Assembly: GCA_000753455.2 (NCBI GenBank)
Contig: LM994670.1
Coordinates: 51,074 to 115,073, forward strand
DNA: 64,000 bases
DNA from: Clostridium jeddahitimonense
GTDB lineage: Bacteria > Bacillota > Clostridia > Clostridiales > Clostridiaceae
Reading direction: 5' to 3'
Below are positions 37,292 to 46,375 of this stretch, in pieces (positions within the stretch are counted from its first letter, which is position 1; every line of letters starts with the position of its first letter). Both the position numbers and the translations under genes were made by a program. Under the pieces are notes generated by a model. The model had not been told where the DNA came from and searched no databases. It worked only from the letters and a program-made list of their open reading frames with translations.

Positions 37292-38896
37292 ATGACTATA
37301 AGAATTAACAATATAGTACTAGGATTAGATGATGATATAGAAGTAGTAAAGAAAAGAGTAAGTAAAAAATTAAAAGTATCAATTGGTGAAATAGAAAACT
37401 TTAAAATTATAAAAGAAAGTTTAGATGCAAGAAATAAGAATAACATTAAATTTACATATGCGGTTGAAGTTAATCATAAAAACGAAAAGAAAATAGTTGA
37501 TAAACTTCATGATAATAATGTAAAGATAGATGATACAAAGTATGATCCTGATGTAGAGCCAGGAAATGAGAAACTTAACAGTAGACCTGTAGTAGTAGGA
37601 TTAGGACCAGCAGGATTATTTGCAGCTTTAATGTTGGCTGAAAAGGGATATAGACCTTTAGTTATAGAAAGAGGAGAAGATGTAGATAAAAGGACTGAAA
37701 CTGTAAAAAGGTTTTGGGATAAGGGAGAACTAAATTTAGAATCTAATGTTCAGTTTGGAGAAGGAGGGGCAGGATCGTTTTCAGATGGTAAGCTAACTAC
37801 GAGAATTAAAGATAAAAGATGTGATTATGTTTTAGAACAGTTAGTTGACGCAGGAGCGCCATCAGAAATTATATATGAAGCTAAGCCTCATGTTGGAACG
37901 GATATACTAAAGGATGTAGTTAAAAATATAAGAAAGAAAATAATAGCTTTAGGTGGAGAAGTTATGTTTTCATCAAAGCTTGAGTACATAAACGGAAAAG
38001 ATGGTAAGATTAAGAGTATAGTAGTTAATGGAAATGAAATACCTTGTGAGGCTTTAGTTTTAGCATTAGGACATAGTTCAAGAGATACATATGAGATGTT
38101 AAAAGAAATAGGGATATTTATGGAACCAAAAGCTTTTGCAGTAGGGGTAAGAATAGAGCATCCTCAAGAGATGATTAATATTTCTCAATATGGTAAATAT
38201 CATAACCACCCAAGATTAAAAGCTGCAGATTATAAGCTTACATACCAAAGTAAAGATTTAAATAGAGGAGTTTATTCGTTTTGTATGTGTCCAGGAGGAG
38301 TTGTTGTTGCAGCTTCTTCAGAAGAGAATAGATTAGTTTCAAATGGAATGAGTTATCATGCTAGAGACTTAGAAAATGCAAATTCTGCTTTAGTAGTTAC
38401 AGTTAGCCCTGAAGATTTTGAAGGAAATGATGTTTTAAGAGGAATGGAGTTCCAAAGACATTATGAAAGTTTAGCATTTAAACTTGGAGGAAGTAATTAT
38501 AATGCACCAGTTCAGTTATTAGGAGACTTTTTAAATGATAGAAAGTCTACTAAGTTAGGAGCTGTAAATCCAAGCTATAAGCCAGGGTTTGAATTAGTTG
38601 ATATGAGAGGATGCTTACCAAATTATGTAGTAGAAGCTATAAAGGAAGGTGTAGGTAACTTTGATAAGAAGATTCAAGGGTATGGAAGAGCAGATGCAGT
38701 TCTTACAGGTATAGAAACTAGAACTTCTGCCCCAGTAAGAATAACTAGAAATGAAAACTTAGAAAGTATATCTATGCATGGCTTATATCCAGCTGGTGAA
38801 GGAGCTGGATTTGCTGGAGGAATAATATCAGCAGCAGTTGATGGAATAAAAGTGGCAGAAAGAATTATAGGAAAGTATAAATTAATTAATAGTTAA
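37292..38896 (+). CDS. NAD(P)/FAD-dependent oxidoreductase (COG2509-like)
   Basis: 534 residues. An N-terminal domain (1-95) precedes a Rossmann dinucleotide fold with GLGPAG at 103-108, then NVQFGEGGAGSFSDGKL and a C-terminal FAD loop LYPAGEGAGFAGGIISAAVDG. This pattern fits an uncharacterised flavoprotein family widespread in clostridia; the substrate is unknown. ATG 37292 follows AAGGTGAT; the upstream TTG at 37277 lies before that site. It stands alone between two terminators. Confidence 0.85.
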   Translation: MTIRINNIVLGLDDDIEVVKKRVSKKLKVSIGEIENFKIIKESLDARNKNNIKFTYAVEVNHKNEKKIVDKLHDNNVKIDDTKYDPDVEPGNEKLNSRPVVVGLGPAGLFAALMLAEKGYRPLVIERGEDVDKRTETVKRFWDKGELNLESNVQFGEGGAGSFSDGKLTTRIKDKRCDYVLEQLVDAGAPSEIIYEAKPHVGTDILKDVVKNIRKKIIALGGEVMFSSKLEYINGKDGKIKSIVVNGNEIPCEALVLALGHSSRDTYEMLKEIGIFMEPKAFAVGVRIEHPQEMINISQYGKYHNHPRLKAADYKLTYQSKDLNRGVYSFCMCPGGVVVAASSEENRLVSNGMSYHARDLENANSALVVTVSPEDFEGNDVLRGMEFQRHYESLAFKLGGSNYNAPVQLLGDFLNDRKSTKLGAVNPSYKPGFELVDMRGCLPNYVVEAIKEGVGNFDKKIQGYGRADAVLTGIETRTSAPVRITRNENLESISMHGLYPAGEGAGFAGGIISAAVDGIKVAERIIGKYKLINS

Positions 38897-38949
38897 GAAT
38901 TAAAAATTAAGAGTTATAGAAGGAATTGCTTACGCAATTCCTTTTTTTA
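38891..38949 (+). terminator. Terminator after FAD oxidoreductase (repeat-like, copy D)
   Basis: AGGAATTGC and GCAATTCCT (38921-38942) pair around TTAC and run into T. The upstream flank AGTTAAGAATTAAAAATTAAGA (38891-38912) resembles the arms of repeat copies A-C, so this may be a solo or degraded copy that works as a terminator. Confidence 0.8.
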
Positions 38950-39088
38950 TTCTTTAGGAAATTATATTTTTAAATATCTGTGCATAACTTTATCAAAAGT
39001 TAATTAATAAATATCGTCAATATGGAGAGTAAATAAGGATTTTAAGCTAAATGTGTAGAAAATTATTTTGGAAAAATATTGAATATAA

Positions 39089-39116
39089 TTTCAAAATAGT
39101 AAAATAGTGGTATAAT
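39089..39116 (+). promoter_or_regulatory. Probable promoter of ptb-buk
   Basis: TTTCAA (39089-39094) and TATAAT (39111-39116) with 16-base spacing. An inverted repeat TATTTTG (39064-39070) / CAAAATA (39092-39098) overlaps the -35 and may be an operator. Confidence 0.5.
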
Positions 39117-39177
39117 AGTAATAATGATACAAATTTAACAAAAAATAAAGAAAATATGGAATAGTATGAGGTGTTAT

Positions 39178-40077
39178 ATGGGAAAGAATTTTGAAGAATT
39201 ATTTTCACAATTAAAAGCTGTAAGTACTAAGAAGTTAGCCGTAGCAGTAGCTCAAGATGAGCCTGTCTTAGAAGCTGTAAGCTTAGCAAAGGACAGAGGT
39301 ATTGTAGATGCAATCCTAGTAGGAGATAAAGAAAAAATTGAAGAAATAGCTAAGAATATTGATATGGATTTAAGTAAGTTTGAAATAGTAAACGAAAAGA
39401 ATCCTCAAAAAGCTACGTTGAAGGCTATGGAGTTAGTATCTAGTGGACAAGCTGATATGGTAATGAAGGGGCTTGTAGATACAGCTACATTTTTAAGAGG
39501 AGTATTAAATAAGGAAGTGGGATTAAGGACAGGAAAACTTATGTCTCATGTTGCAGTATTTGAGATTGAAGGGATAGACAGACTGATTTTACTTACAGAT
39601 GCTGCATTTAATACTTATCCCGATATTAAAGCAAAGATTCAGATTATTAATAATTCAGTAATGGTAGCTAAATCTTGTGGAATAGGGTATCCAAAGGTAG
39701 CTCCAATTTGTGCTGTAGAAGTTGTAAATCCAGACATGCCAGCCACAATAGATGCATCACTTTTATCTAAAATGAATGATAGGGGTCAAATCAAAGGATG
39801 TATAGTAGATGGTCCATTGGCATTAGATAATGCATTATCAGAGGACGCTGCTCACCATAAGGGTATAAAAGGTGAAGTTGCTGGAAAAGCAGATATATTA
39901 GTATTTCCAAATATAGAATCAGCAAATGTAATGTATAAAGCATTAACATATACAGCTAAAACTAGAAATGGAGGAATTTTAGTAGGAACATCAGCACCAG
40001 TAATTCTAACATCTAGAGCAGATAGTTGCGAAACTAAAGTTAACTCTATAGCTTTAGCAGCATTAGTTGCAGAATAA
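39178..40077 (+). CDS. ptb: Phosphate butyryltransferase
   Basis: 299 residues (MGKNFEELFSQLKAVSTKKLAVAVAQDEP), with the phosphotransacylase signature MKGLVDTATFLRGVLNKE and C-terminal NGGILVGTSAPVILTSRADS. It converts butyryl-CoA and phosphate to butyryl-phosphate, the first step of butyrate formation. ATG 39178 follows GAGGTG; an ATG four codons earlier precedes that site. Operon with buk. Confidence 0.95.
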   Translation: MGKNFEELFSQLKAVSTKKLAVAVAQDEPVLEAVSLAKDRGIVDAILVGDKEKIEEIAKNIDMDLSKFEIVNEKNPQKATLKAMELVSSGQADMVMKGLVDTATFLRGVLNKEVGLRTGKLMSHVAVFEIEGIDRLILLTDAAFNTYPDIKAKIQIINNSVMVAKSCGIGYPKVAPICAVEVVNPDMPATIDASLLSKMNDRGQIKGCIVDGPLALDNALSEDAAHHKGIKGEVAGKADILVFPNIESANVMYKALTYTAKTRNGGILVGTSAPVILTSRADSCETKVNSIALAALVAE

Positions 40078-40109
40078 AATAAATAAGGGGATAAAGGGGA
40101 GATTGAGAA

Positions 40110-41180
40110 ATGTCATACAGGTTATTAATAATTAATCCAGGATCAACATCAACTAAGATTGGAGTTTATGATGGAGAACATGAAGTTTTAGTTGAAACTT
40201 TAAGGCACTCATCAGAGGAAATTCTTTCATATGAAACTATATATGATCAAAAGGGGTTTAGGAAAGGTGTTATTTTAGATGTATTAAAAAATAAAAATTT
40301 TGATATAAAAACCTTAGATGCTGTAGTTGGTAGAGGTGGAATGCTTAAACCTATGCCAGGAGGAACTTATGAAGTTGATGATTTGATGATAGAAGATTTG
40401 AAAATAGGAGTACAAGGACAGCATGCATCTAACTTAGGTGGAATATTATCAAAAGAAATAGCAGATGAATTGGGAATAAAAGCTTTTATAGTTGATCCAG
40501 TTGTGGTAGATGAACTTCAGGAGGTTTCAAGAATTTCAGGCCTACCAGAACTACCAAGGAAGAGTAAATTCCATGCTTTAAATCAAAAGGCTGTAGCTAA
40601 GAGATATGGAAAAGAAAGTGGAAAAGGATATGAGAACCTTAATTTAATAGTTGTTCACATGGGTGGAGGAGTTTCTGTTGGAGCTCACAAAAACGGAAGG
40701 GTTATAGATGTTAATAATGCATTAGATGGTGATGGACCATTTTCTCCAGAGCGTGCAGGTTCAGTTCCTGCAGGCGATTTAATAACAATGTGTTATAGTG
40801 GAAAATATACTGAAAGTGAAATGCATAATAGATTAGTAGGTAAAGGTGGTTACGTAGCATATTTAAATACAAATGATGCTAGAGACGTATTAAAGCTGAA
40901 GGATGATGGAGATGAGTATGGGAGCTTAATATATGATGCATTTATATATCAAGTTTCTAAAGAGGTTGGTAGCATAGCAACTGTATTAAAAGGAAATGTT
41001 GATGCTATTATTTTAACTGGTGGAATAGCATATGGTAAAAAAGTATGTGATGATATAAACTCATACGTAGGATGGATTGCGCCGATGGTAGTATATCCAG
41101 GAGAAGATGAATTGCTAGCATTAGCACAAGGTGCAATTAGAGTTCTTAGTGGAGAAGAAAAGCCTGAAAAATATGTTTAA
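40110..41180 (+). CDS. buk: Butyrate kinase
   Basis: 356 residues of the acetate/butyrate kinase (ASKHA) fold: [16 protein letters not shown] at the N-terminus, [37 protein letters not shown] centrally, and [11 protein letters not shown]. It makes ATP and butyrate from butyryl-phosphate. It lies 32 bases after ptb. The pair indicates butyric fermentation. Confidence 0.96.
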   Translation: MSYRLLIINPGSTSTKIGVYDGEHEVLVETLRHSSEEILSYETIYDQKGFRKGVILDVLKNKNFDIKTLDAVVGRGGMLKPMPGGTYEVDDLMIEDLKIGVQGQHASNLGGILSKEIADELGIKAFIVDPVVVDELQEVSRISGLPELPRKSKFHALNQKAVAKRYGKESGKGYENLNLIVVHMGGGVSVGAHKNGRVIDVNNALDGDGPFSPERAGSVPAGDLITMCYSGKYTESEMHNRLVGKGGYVAYLNTNDARDVLKLKDDGDEYGSLIYDAFIYQVSKEVGSIATVLKGNVDAIILTGGIAYGKKVCDDINSYVGWIAPMVVYPGEDELLALAQGAIRVLSGEEKPEKYV

Positions 41181-41202
41181 AACAATGTAGAAATAATAAA
41201 TT

Positions 41203-41233
41203 AAAGTGCAGAATAATAGTCTGCACTTTTTTA
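41203..41233 (+). terminator. Terminator of ptb-buk
   Basis: AAAGTGCAGA (41203-41212) and TCTGCACTTT (41220-41229) form a perfect ten-base stem, followed by T. It divides metabolism genes from the flagellar locus. Confidence 0.93.
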
Positions 41234-41244
41234 TTATTAGGGTA

Positions 41245-41271
41245 TAAAGTTTTTACTATAGTGTCCGTATA
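41245..41271 (+). promoter_or_regulatory. Possible sigma-D promoter of the first late flagellar unit
   Basis: TAAA (41245-41248), 15 bases, then TCCGTATA (41264-41271). Compared with TAAA-N15-GCCGATAA it keeps the -35 and the CCG core only. Position after the buk terminator and before the transglycosylase is right. Confidence 0.4.
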
Positions 41272-41321
41272 TCTAAAATAATTAGATTAGTTTTGCTAAT
41301 AGGAATGATTGAGGTGAGCAA

Positions 41322-41951
41322 ATGTTAGATATGATACAGGCTTTAGGAAATAAAAGTACATATGGGTTAAATAGTTTTAATAATTGTAGTTGTAGTTCTG
41401 ATTCAGGAGCTTTTAATATGGTAATGGAAAGTTTGTTAAAAGCTATGAAAGAAAGTAATAAAGATTTAAATATGAATGAAATAGAAACATCACTAGAAAG
41501 TATATTTAATAATACTAATAGATTAGATATTACCACAGATTCTTTAAATATCGATGAGAAAATAGATAATGCAATAGAAAAGTATTCTAATAAATATGGG
41601 GTAGATTCTAAATTAATAAAATCAATAATAAAGGTTGAATCAAATTTTAATCCTAATGTTGTATCAGAAGCAGGAGCACAAGGGCTTATGCAACTTATGC
41701 CAGAAATATCTCAATCGTTAGGAGTTACAAACCCTTTAGATATAGAGCAAAATATTAAAGGTGGAGTAATACATATAAAAAGTTATATAGATAGATATAA
41801 TGGAGATATTGAAATGGCTCTTATGGCTTATAATGGAGGACCAACTAGAATGATGAACAGAGGGGTAACTTCTATAAATGATATATATAAGATGCCGAAG
41901 GAAACACAGAATTATGTTCCCAAAGTAATGAGCTATTACAGGAGTTTATAG
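41322..41951 (+). CDS. Lytic transglycosylase (SLT domain), flagellar-locus
   Basis: 209 residues. The N-terminal 85 residues are of unknown fold; an SLT/goose-lysozyme domain follows with catalytic E106 (SIIKVESNFNP), GLMQLMP at 121-127, and ALMAYNGGPTRM. No signal peptide is seen, so it may leave by the flagellar export system and open peptidoglycan for the rod, as FlgJ does in enterics. GAGGTGA precedes the ATG. First gene of a three-gene unit with yaaR and the FliN-like gene. Confidence 0.85.
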   Translation: MLDMIQALGNKSTYGLNSFNNCSCSSDSGAFNMVMESLLKAMKESNKDLNMNEIETSLESIFNNTNRLDITTDSLNIDEKIDNAIEKYSNKYGVDSKLIKSIIKVESNFNPNVVSEAGAQGLMQLMPEISQSLGVTNPLDIEQNIKGGVIHIKSYIDRYNGDIEMALMAYNGGPTRMMNRGVTSINDIYKMPKETQNYVPKVMSYYRSL

Positions 41952-42374
41952 ATGAAGATTGAAGGGGTAAATATCAATAGAAATATAGAGTTGAAAGATA
42001 AAGTGATAGGTAACAAACAACAATTTTCTGATAGCTTCATGAAGTCATATAAATCAGCAACAAAAGAGGAACTAGAGAATTATATAAAGGATATTAAGAA
42101 AAAAGGAAATAGGTTGATAGTAACTAAAAGCTATAATGATGTTAAAAATTATAAAGACACGATAAAAAAATACTTAAAAACAGTAGTGGATTATACATAT
42201 ACATTAAATAAAAATATAAGCTTTTGGGAAAATCAGTATTACTCTACAGTAGAAACTATAAATGAAAAGTTAGAAACTTTAACACAGGAATTATTAAAAG
42301 AGGAAAAAGAAAACTTGGATATATCATCTACTATAGATAGCATTCAAGGATTATTATTAGATATATACAGGTAG
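41952..42374 (+). CDS. YaaR family (DUF327) protein
   Basis: 140 residues, mostly helical. The C-terminal half KDTIKKYLKTVVDYTYTLNKNISFWE fits the DUF327/YaaR family often found near clostridial flagellar genes; function unknown. The ATG directly follows the transglycosylase stop, so the two are translated together. Confidence 0.7.
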   Translation: MKIEGVNINRNIELKDKVIGNKQQFSDSFMKSYKSATKEELENYIKDIKKKGNRLIVTKSYNDVKNYKDTIKKYLKTVVDYTYTLNKNISFWENQYYSTVETINEKLETLTQELLKEEKENLDISSTIDSIQGLLLDIYR

Positions 42375-42385
42375 GGGGAATAAGA

Positions 42386-42688
42386 ATGGAAACAATGCTT
42401 AAAGAAAGATTATATGAGGTAGAGTTCGAAACTTTAGAAAAAAAACAAATTGAAGCATTTGAAAATAAATCTGCTATATTAAATGCAAAATTAGATATGA
42501 GTGTAGTTATAGGAAAGTGCGAAAAGAGTATAAAGGATATAATAGATTTAAAAGTTGGAGATCTTATATATTTAGATAAGACTGTAGATGAAGATTTAGA
42601 TATAGAGATAAATAATAAAAATGTAGCAAAAGGTGAGACTATAAAATTAGATGAAAAAATATCAGTAAGAATATCGGAATTTAAATGA
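42386..42688 (+). CDS. Stand-alone FliN-like SpoA-domain protein
   Basis: 100 residues. From about 35 onward it matches the C-terminal SpoA domain of the switch protein FliN (LDMSVVIGKCEKSIKDIIDLKVGDLIYLDK then VAKGETIKLDEKISVRISEF). FliN forms the lower C-ring that binds CheY-P or FliH. The short form with its own N-terminal 30 residues, far from any fliM/fliY in this window, may be an extra C-ring part. It ends its unit before a strong terminator. Confidence 0.75.
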   Translation: METMLKERLYEVEFETLEKKQIEAFENKSAILNAKLDMSVVIGKCEKSIKDIIDLKVGDLIYLDKTVDEDLDIEINNKNVAKGETIKLDEKISVRISEFK

Positions 42689-42724
42689 GATTCAAATAAA
42701 AATAGAAATAAATAAGGAAGTCTT

Positions 42725-42766
42725 ATAGGTGTAGTGGTAAAAGCCCTATACCTATTTCTTTTTTAT
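42725..42766 (+). terminator. Terminator after the FliN-like gene
   Basis: ATAGGTGTAG (42725-42734) and CTATACCTAT (42746-42755), with one G-T pair, form a ten-base stem followed by a T-rich run. Confidence 0.88.
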
Positions 42767-42773
42767 AAAAAGC

Positions 42774-42800
42774 TAAATAAATATTGCAATATGCCGATAA
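42774..42800 (+). promoter_or_regulatory. Sigma-D promoter of flgM operon
   Basis: TAAA (42774-42777), 15 bases, GCCGATAA (42793-42800): essentially the full sigma-D/sigma-28 consensus. It places flgM-flgN-flgK-flgL and following genes under the late flagellar sigma factor. Confidence 0.92.
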
Positions 42801-42843
42801 TATAAGTATAGATTAATGGAGAAGAATTTGAGTGGAGGTAAAT

Positions 42844-43116
42844 ATGAAGATTGATTCAATACAAAGAAATAATATGATAAATGCCTATACTAAGCAAAGA
42901 CAAAATTATAAAGCAGAAGTAGTTAATAAATTGCCTAAAGATAAAGTTACTATTTCAGAAGATGCAAAATATTTAAATAAAATAACTAATGAAAATGAGA
43001 ATATAGATTTAGATAAGATAAGTGAGATCAAAAATAGAATAAAGCAAGGCACATATACTGTTGATTCTAGAAAGGTAGCTGAGAAAATTATTAAGTCTAT
43101 AAAGGAGAGTAAATAG
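42844..43116 (+). CDS. flgM: Anti-sigma-D factor FlgM
   Basis: 90 residues (MKIDSIQRNNMINAYTKQ), disordered first half then the sigma-binding helices (ISEIKNRIKQGTYTVDSRKVAEKIIKSI). FlgM holds sigma-D until the hook is complete, then is exported. The ATG after GGAGG is used; a GTG four codons upstream lies in front of that site. Under its own target sigma factor, giving feedback. Confidence 0.92.
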   Translation: MKIDSIQRNNMINAYTKQRQNYKAEVVNKLPKDKVTISEDAKYLNKITNENENIDLDKISEIKNRIKQGTYTVDSRKVAEKIIKSIKESK

Positions 43117-43527
43117 ATGAATGCAGAATTAAAATTAATAGTTTTTGAAGAGAAAAATATTCTGCAAGAGTTGTTAGAACTATTAGATAATCAGTACAAA
43201 GCGATAATAGATAAAGAAATAATATTGCTAGAAAATATAACAATAAAAATTGAATCTATTGGAAAAAAGCTTGCGACTATAGAGATAAAAAGAAGAAATT
43301 TTATTAAAGATGAAGACTTTAAATCTATTATAGAAAATAGCGAAGATGACCATATAAAAAGTGTATATGGAGAGATAAAGGTATTATTAAATAATTTAGA
43401 ATTACAAAAAGATACTAACAATACTTTAATAAAGCAACAATTGTTTTTTACAAACAAAATGATAAAAGTTATAAAACCATCTAAGTCAGTTGGTACATAC
43501 AATTCATACGGAAAGATTAGTAGATAA
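43117..43527 (+). CDS. flgN: FlgN family export chaperone
   Basis: 136 residues, helical throughout (ELKLIVFEEKNILQELLELLDNQYKAIIDKEI). Placement between flgM and flgK and the length identify it as FlgN, the chaperone for FlgK and FlgL. It starts one base after the flgM stop. Confidence 0.85.
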   Translation: MNAELKLIVFEEKNILQELLELLDNQYKAIIDKEIILLENITIKIESIGKKLATIEIKRRNFIKDEDFKSIIENSEDDHIKSVYGEIKVLLNNLELQKDTNNTLIKQQLFFTNKMIKVIKPSKSVGTYNSYGKISR

Positions 43528-43540
43528 AGGAGAGAATATT

Positions 43541-44827
43541 ATGCCTAGTTTAATGGGAACGCTTCATTCGGCAGCATCAGGAATGACTGCAAACCAAACA
43601 GCAATTCAGACTACTTCACATAATATAACAAATTTAAATACACCAGGATATACAAGGCAAAGGGTAGAACAAAAGGCTAGTAGGCCATATAGTCAGATTG
43701 GTTATAACAGTAGTATGGGACCGGGGCAGCTTGGAACAGGAGTACAGGTAACAGATATTACAAGAATAAGAAATACATTTTATGATTTTCAATTTAGAAG
43801 TGAAAGTCATTCATATGGAGAAATAAGTGTAAGATATGATTACTATAAAAACATAGAAAATATATTTAATGAGCCATCAGATAATGCTATATCTTCATCA
43901 TTAAATAAATTTTTTAATGGATGGCATGAGTTATCTAAAGATCCAAATAATATAGGAGCTAAAAATATAGTAATTGAGAATGGAAAGTTTTTAGCCAACA
44001 ATATAAGTCAGTCATATAGTAAGCTTGAAAAACTTAAGGAGAATATAGATAAGCAAACATCAGATATGTTAAATGATGTAAATTCTATGTTGGGGTCATT
44101 AAAAGAGTTAGAAGAAAATATTAAGATTGTGCAAGCAACTGGAAAGTCTCCTAATGACTTAATGGATGAAAGAGATAGGATATTAGATGATCTGAGCTTT
44201 AAGCTAAATATACAAAATGATGATGTAAAAGCAGCTATGTCAGATGGAAAAGTTACTTTAGATGAATTAGAAAAAATAGATGCTTCAGGAGAAATAAGTG
44301 GAGCATTAAAAATGGCTAAGGAACTAGATTCATATATGAATGATTTGAAAACATTAGCTAAAGGAATAGCTGATAGTGTAAATAATATTTATAATGATGG
44401 TCTTGGAGCAGATGATGTAAAAGATTTATTTGTATTTGATGAAGATAAAAATCCAATGCTTGGTATAAATGAAGAACTTTTAAATGATAGTAGCAAGTTA
44501 CAAATGACTACAGATAAAGCATTAAAGTTATTTAATTTAAAAGATGAAAAAGTAAATATAAATGGGAAAGATATAACTATTAATAATTACTATAATTCGA
44601 TAATTGAAAAATTAGGACATGCTACTCAAAACGTAGTTAGAGAAGAAAAAAACCAAAGTCAGTTAATGCTTAGTATAGATAATTCAAGATTAAGTGTATC
44701 TGGAGTTTCTATGGATGAAGAGATGATAAATTTAATACAATTTCAACATGCGTATAACGCAAGTGCAAAAGTAATATCTACTATAGATTCTCTTTTAGAT
44801 GTAGTTGTAAATGGATTAGTGAGGTAG
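43541..44827 (+). CDS. flgK: Flagellar hook-associated protein 1
   Basis: 428 residues, shorter than enteric FlgK. The N-terminus SAASGMTANQTAIQTTSHNITNLNTPGYTRQRVE and C-terminus SVSGVSMDEEMINLIQFQHAYNASAKVISTIDSLLD are the terminal polymerisation helices. It forms the first hook-filament junction zone. ATG 43541 follows AAAGGAGAG; the upstream frame overlaps flgN. Confidence 0.94.
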   Translation: MPSLMGTLHSAASGMTANQTAIQTTSHNITNLNTPGYTRQRVEQKASRPYSQIGYNSSMGPGQLGTGVQVTDITRIRNTFYDFQFRSESHSYGEISVRYDYYKNIENIFNEPSDNAISSSLNKFFNGWHELSKDPNNIGAKNIVIENGKFLANNISQSYSKLEKLKENIDKQTSDMLNDVNSMLGSLKELEENIKIVQATGKSPNDLMDERDRILDDLSFKLNIQNDDVKAAMSDGKVTLDELEKIDASGEISGALKMAKELDSYMNDLKTLAKGIADSVNNIYNDGLGADDVKDLFVFDEDKNPMLGINEELLNDSSKLQMTTDKALKLFNLKDEKVNINGKDITINNYYNSIIEKLGHATQNVVREEKNQSQLMLSIDNSRLSVSGVSMDEEMINLIQFQHAYNASAKVISTIDSLLDVVVNGLVR

Positions 44828-44842
44828 AAAGGAAAAGCTATT

Positions 44843-45748
44843 ATGAGAGTAACAAATAGAGCTATGACTAACACTTATTTAAGTGATGTTCAAAAGAGTT
44901 TACAGTCAATAAATAAGTTAAATACGCAATTAAATACTGGAAAGCAAATAAATAAGGTATCAGATAATCCTTATGAAGCTATAAAAATACTTAATATGCA
45001 GAATGAGATAAATGATGTAGAAAGATATAATTATAATTGTGATGAAATAACAGGATGGCTTGATTCTACAGATGATGCCTTAGATAAAATAGGAAATATA
45101 AGTAGTGAGATAAAAGTTTTGCTTACATCTATAAGTGGTTCTTATGGAGAAGATGAAATAAAAGCTATAAAAAGTGAGATAAATGAAAAGGTGAAGCAAA
45201 TCGGAGAGGCATTAAATACAACTTATGCTGGTAGATTTATATTTGGTGGAAGTAATACCGATGAAGCACCAGTTGAAATATTTGAGAATGCTGATGGAAT
45301 TGTAGAGTTAAGGTTAAAGGCAGGAGCTAATGAAGATAAGCTAAAAGCAGAAATATCTGATGGAATAGGAATAGATTATAACTTAACAGCCTCACAAGTT
45401 ACAGATAATTTAAAGGGGTTAAATACAATAAATAATATTTTGGTTGAGCTTGGAAATAATCCAGTAGATAAAGATAGAGTTCAAGAGTTAAATTCAGAAT
45501 TAGGTGATTATATGAATCATGTATTAAATAATAGATCAGCTATTGGAGCTAGAAGTAATACTGTATCAAATGTTAAATCAAGTAATGATGAAAATATACT
45601 CAGACTTAAAGGTGTATATTCTGATATGCAAGATGTTGACTGGGCTGAGAAATATATAGAATTAACATCTGCTCAAATGGTATATAACTCAAGTATGCAA
45701 GTTGGAGCTAAGATGATTCAACCAACTTTATTGGATTATTTAAGATAG
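44843..45748 (+). CDS. flgL: Flagellar hook-associated protein 3
   Basis: 301 residues with flagellin-like ends (MRVTNRAMTNTYLSDVQKSLQSINKLNTQLNTGKQINKVSDNPYEA; WAEKYIELTSAQMVYNSSMQVGAKMIQPTLLDYL). Second junction protein, immediately after flgK. Confidence 0.94.
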   Translation: MRVTNRAMTNTYLSDVQKSLQSINKLNTQLNTGKQINKVSDNPYEAIKILNMQNEINDVERYNYNCDEITGWLDSTDDALDKIGNISSEIKVLLTSISGSYGEDEIKAIKSEINEKVKQIGEALNTTYAGRFIFGGSNTDEAPVEIFENADGIVELRLKAGANEDKLKAEISDGIGIDYNLTASQVTDNLKGLNTINNILVELGNNPVDKDRVQELNSELGDYMNHVLNNRSAIGARSNTVSNVKSSNDENILRLKGVYSDMQDVDWAEKYIELTSAQMVYNSSMQVGAKMIQPTLLDYLR

Positions 45749-45758
45749 GAGTAGTTTT

Positions 45759-46154
45759 ATGCAAATAATATTTAAAAGAGGAATACCAGGATTTGAAAGC
45801 CTTAAGAACTTTAAAATAGATGAGATTAAAGATAATGAAAAGTTTAAAGTAATGTCTTCTTTAGATGAGGAAGTAAGTTTTGTTGTAGTATCTCCTTTTG
45901 ACTTTTATAGTGAATATGAATTAAATTTAGATAATGAAACTATGAAAGATTTAGAAGTAAAAGATTCAAAGGATGTTTTAATATTAAATATTATAACTTT
46001 AGGAGAAACATTAGAAAAATCAACCATAAATTTAAAAGCTCCTATAGTCATAAATATAAATAATAATTTAGCAAAACAATATATTATTCAATATGATACA
46101 TATGATACAAAACATCCTTTAATAAGGAGAGAGAAAAATGTTAGTAATTACTAG
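45759..46154 (+). CDS. fliW: Flagellar assembly factor FliW
   Basis: 131 residues ([24 protein letters not shown]), the FliW family. In Bacillus FliW binds either flagellin or CsrA and relieves CsrA repression of flagellin translation. It overlaps csrA by 17 bases, so the antagonists are made in step. Confidence 0.92.
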   Translation: MQIIFKRGIPGFESLKNFKIDEIKDNEKFKVMSSLDEEVSFVVVSPFDFYSEYELNLDNETMKDLEVKDSKDVLILNIITLGETLEKSTINLKAPIVININNNLAKQYIIQYDTYDTKHPLIRREKNVSNY

Positions 46155-46350
46155 AAAGAAAGATGAGTCAGTATTAATTGGAGATGATATAGAAATAACT
46201 GTTATAAAGTTAGAAGATGGAAGTGTTAAGTTAGGTATATCAGCACCTAAGGATAAAACTATACTAAGAAAAGAAGTGTATGAAAAAGTTAAAGAAGAAA
46301 ATATTAAGGCTATAAGCAAGGAGATAGATTTAAGCAAACTATTAAAATAA
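46138..46350 (+). CDS. csrA: Carbon storage regulator CsrA
   Basis: 70 residues ([37 protein letters not shown]), the RNA-binding homodimer that recognises GGA in loops. Here it most likely binds the flagellin leader (see 48662-48726). AAGGAG lies upstream of the ATG inside fliW. Confidence 0.95.
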   Translation: MLVITRKKDESVLIGDDIEITVIKLEDGSVKLGISAPKDKTILRKEVYEKVKEENIKAISKEIDLSKLLK

Positions 46351-46375
46351 AGAAACAATTAGGGGGAAGTAGTGG

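Noticed and set aside
23927-38949. CRISPR array or insertion sequences as source of the repeats
   Set aside because: Copies are far apart, internally palindromic, differ in length, and no transposase, Cas gene or regular spacer is present.
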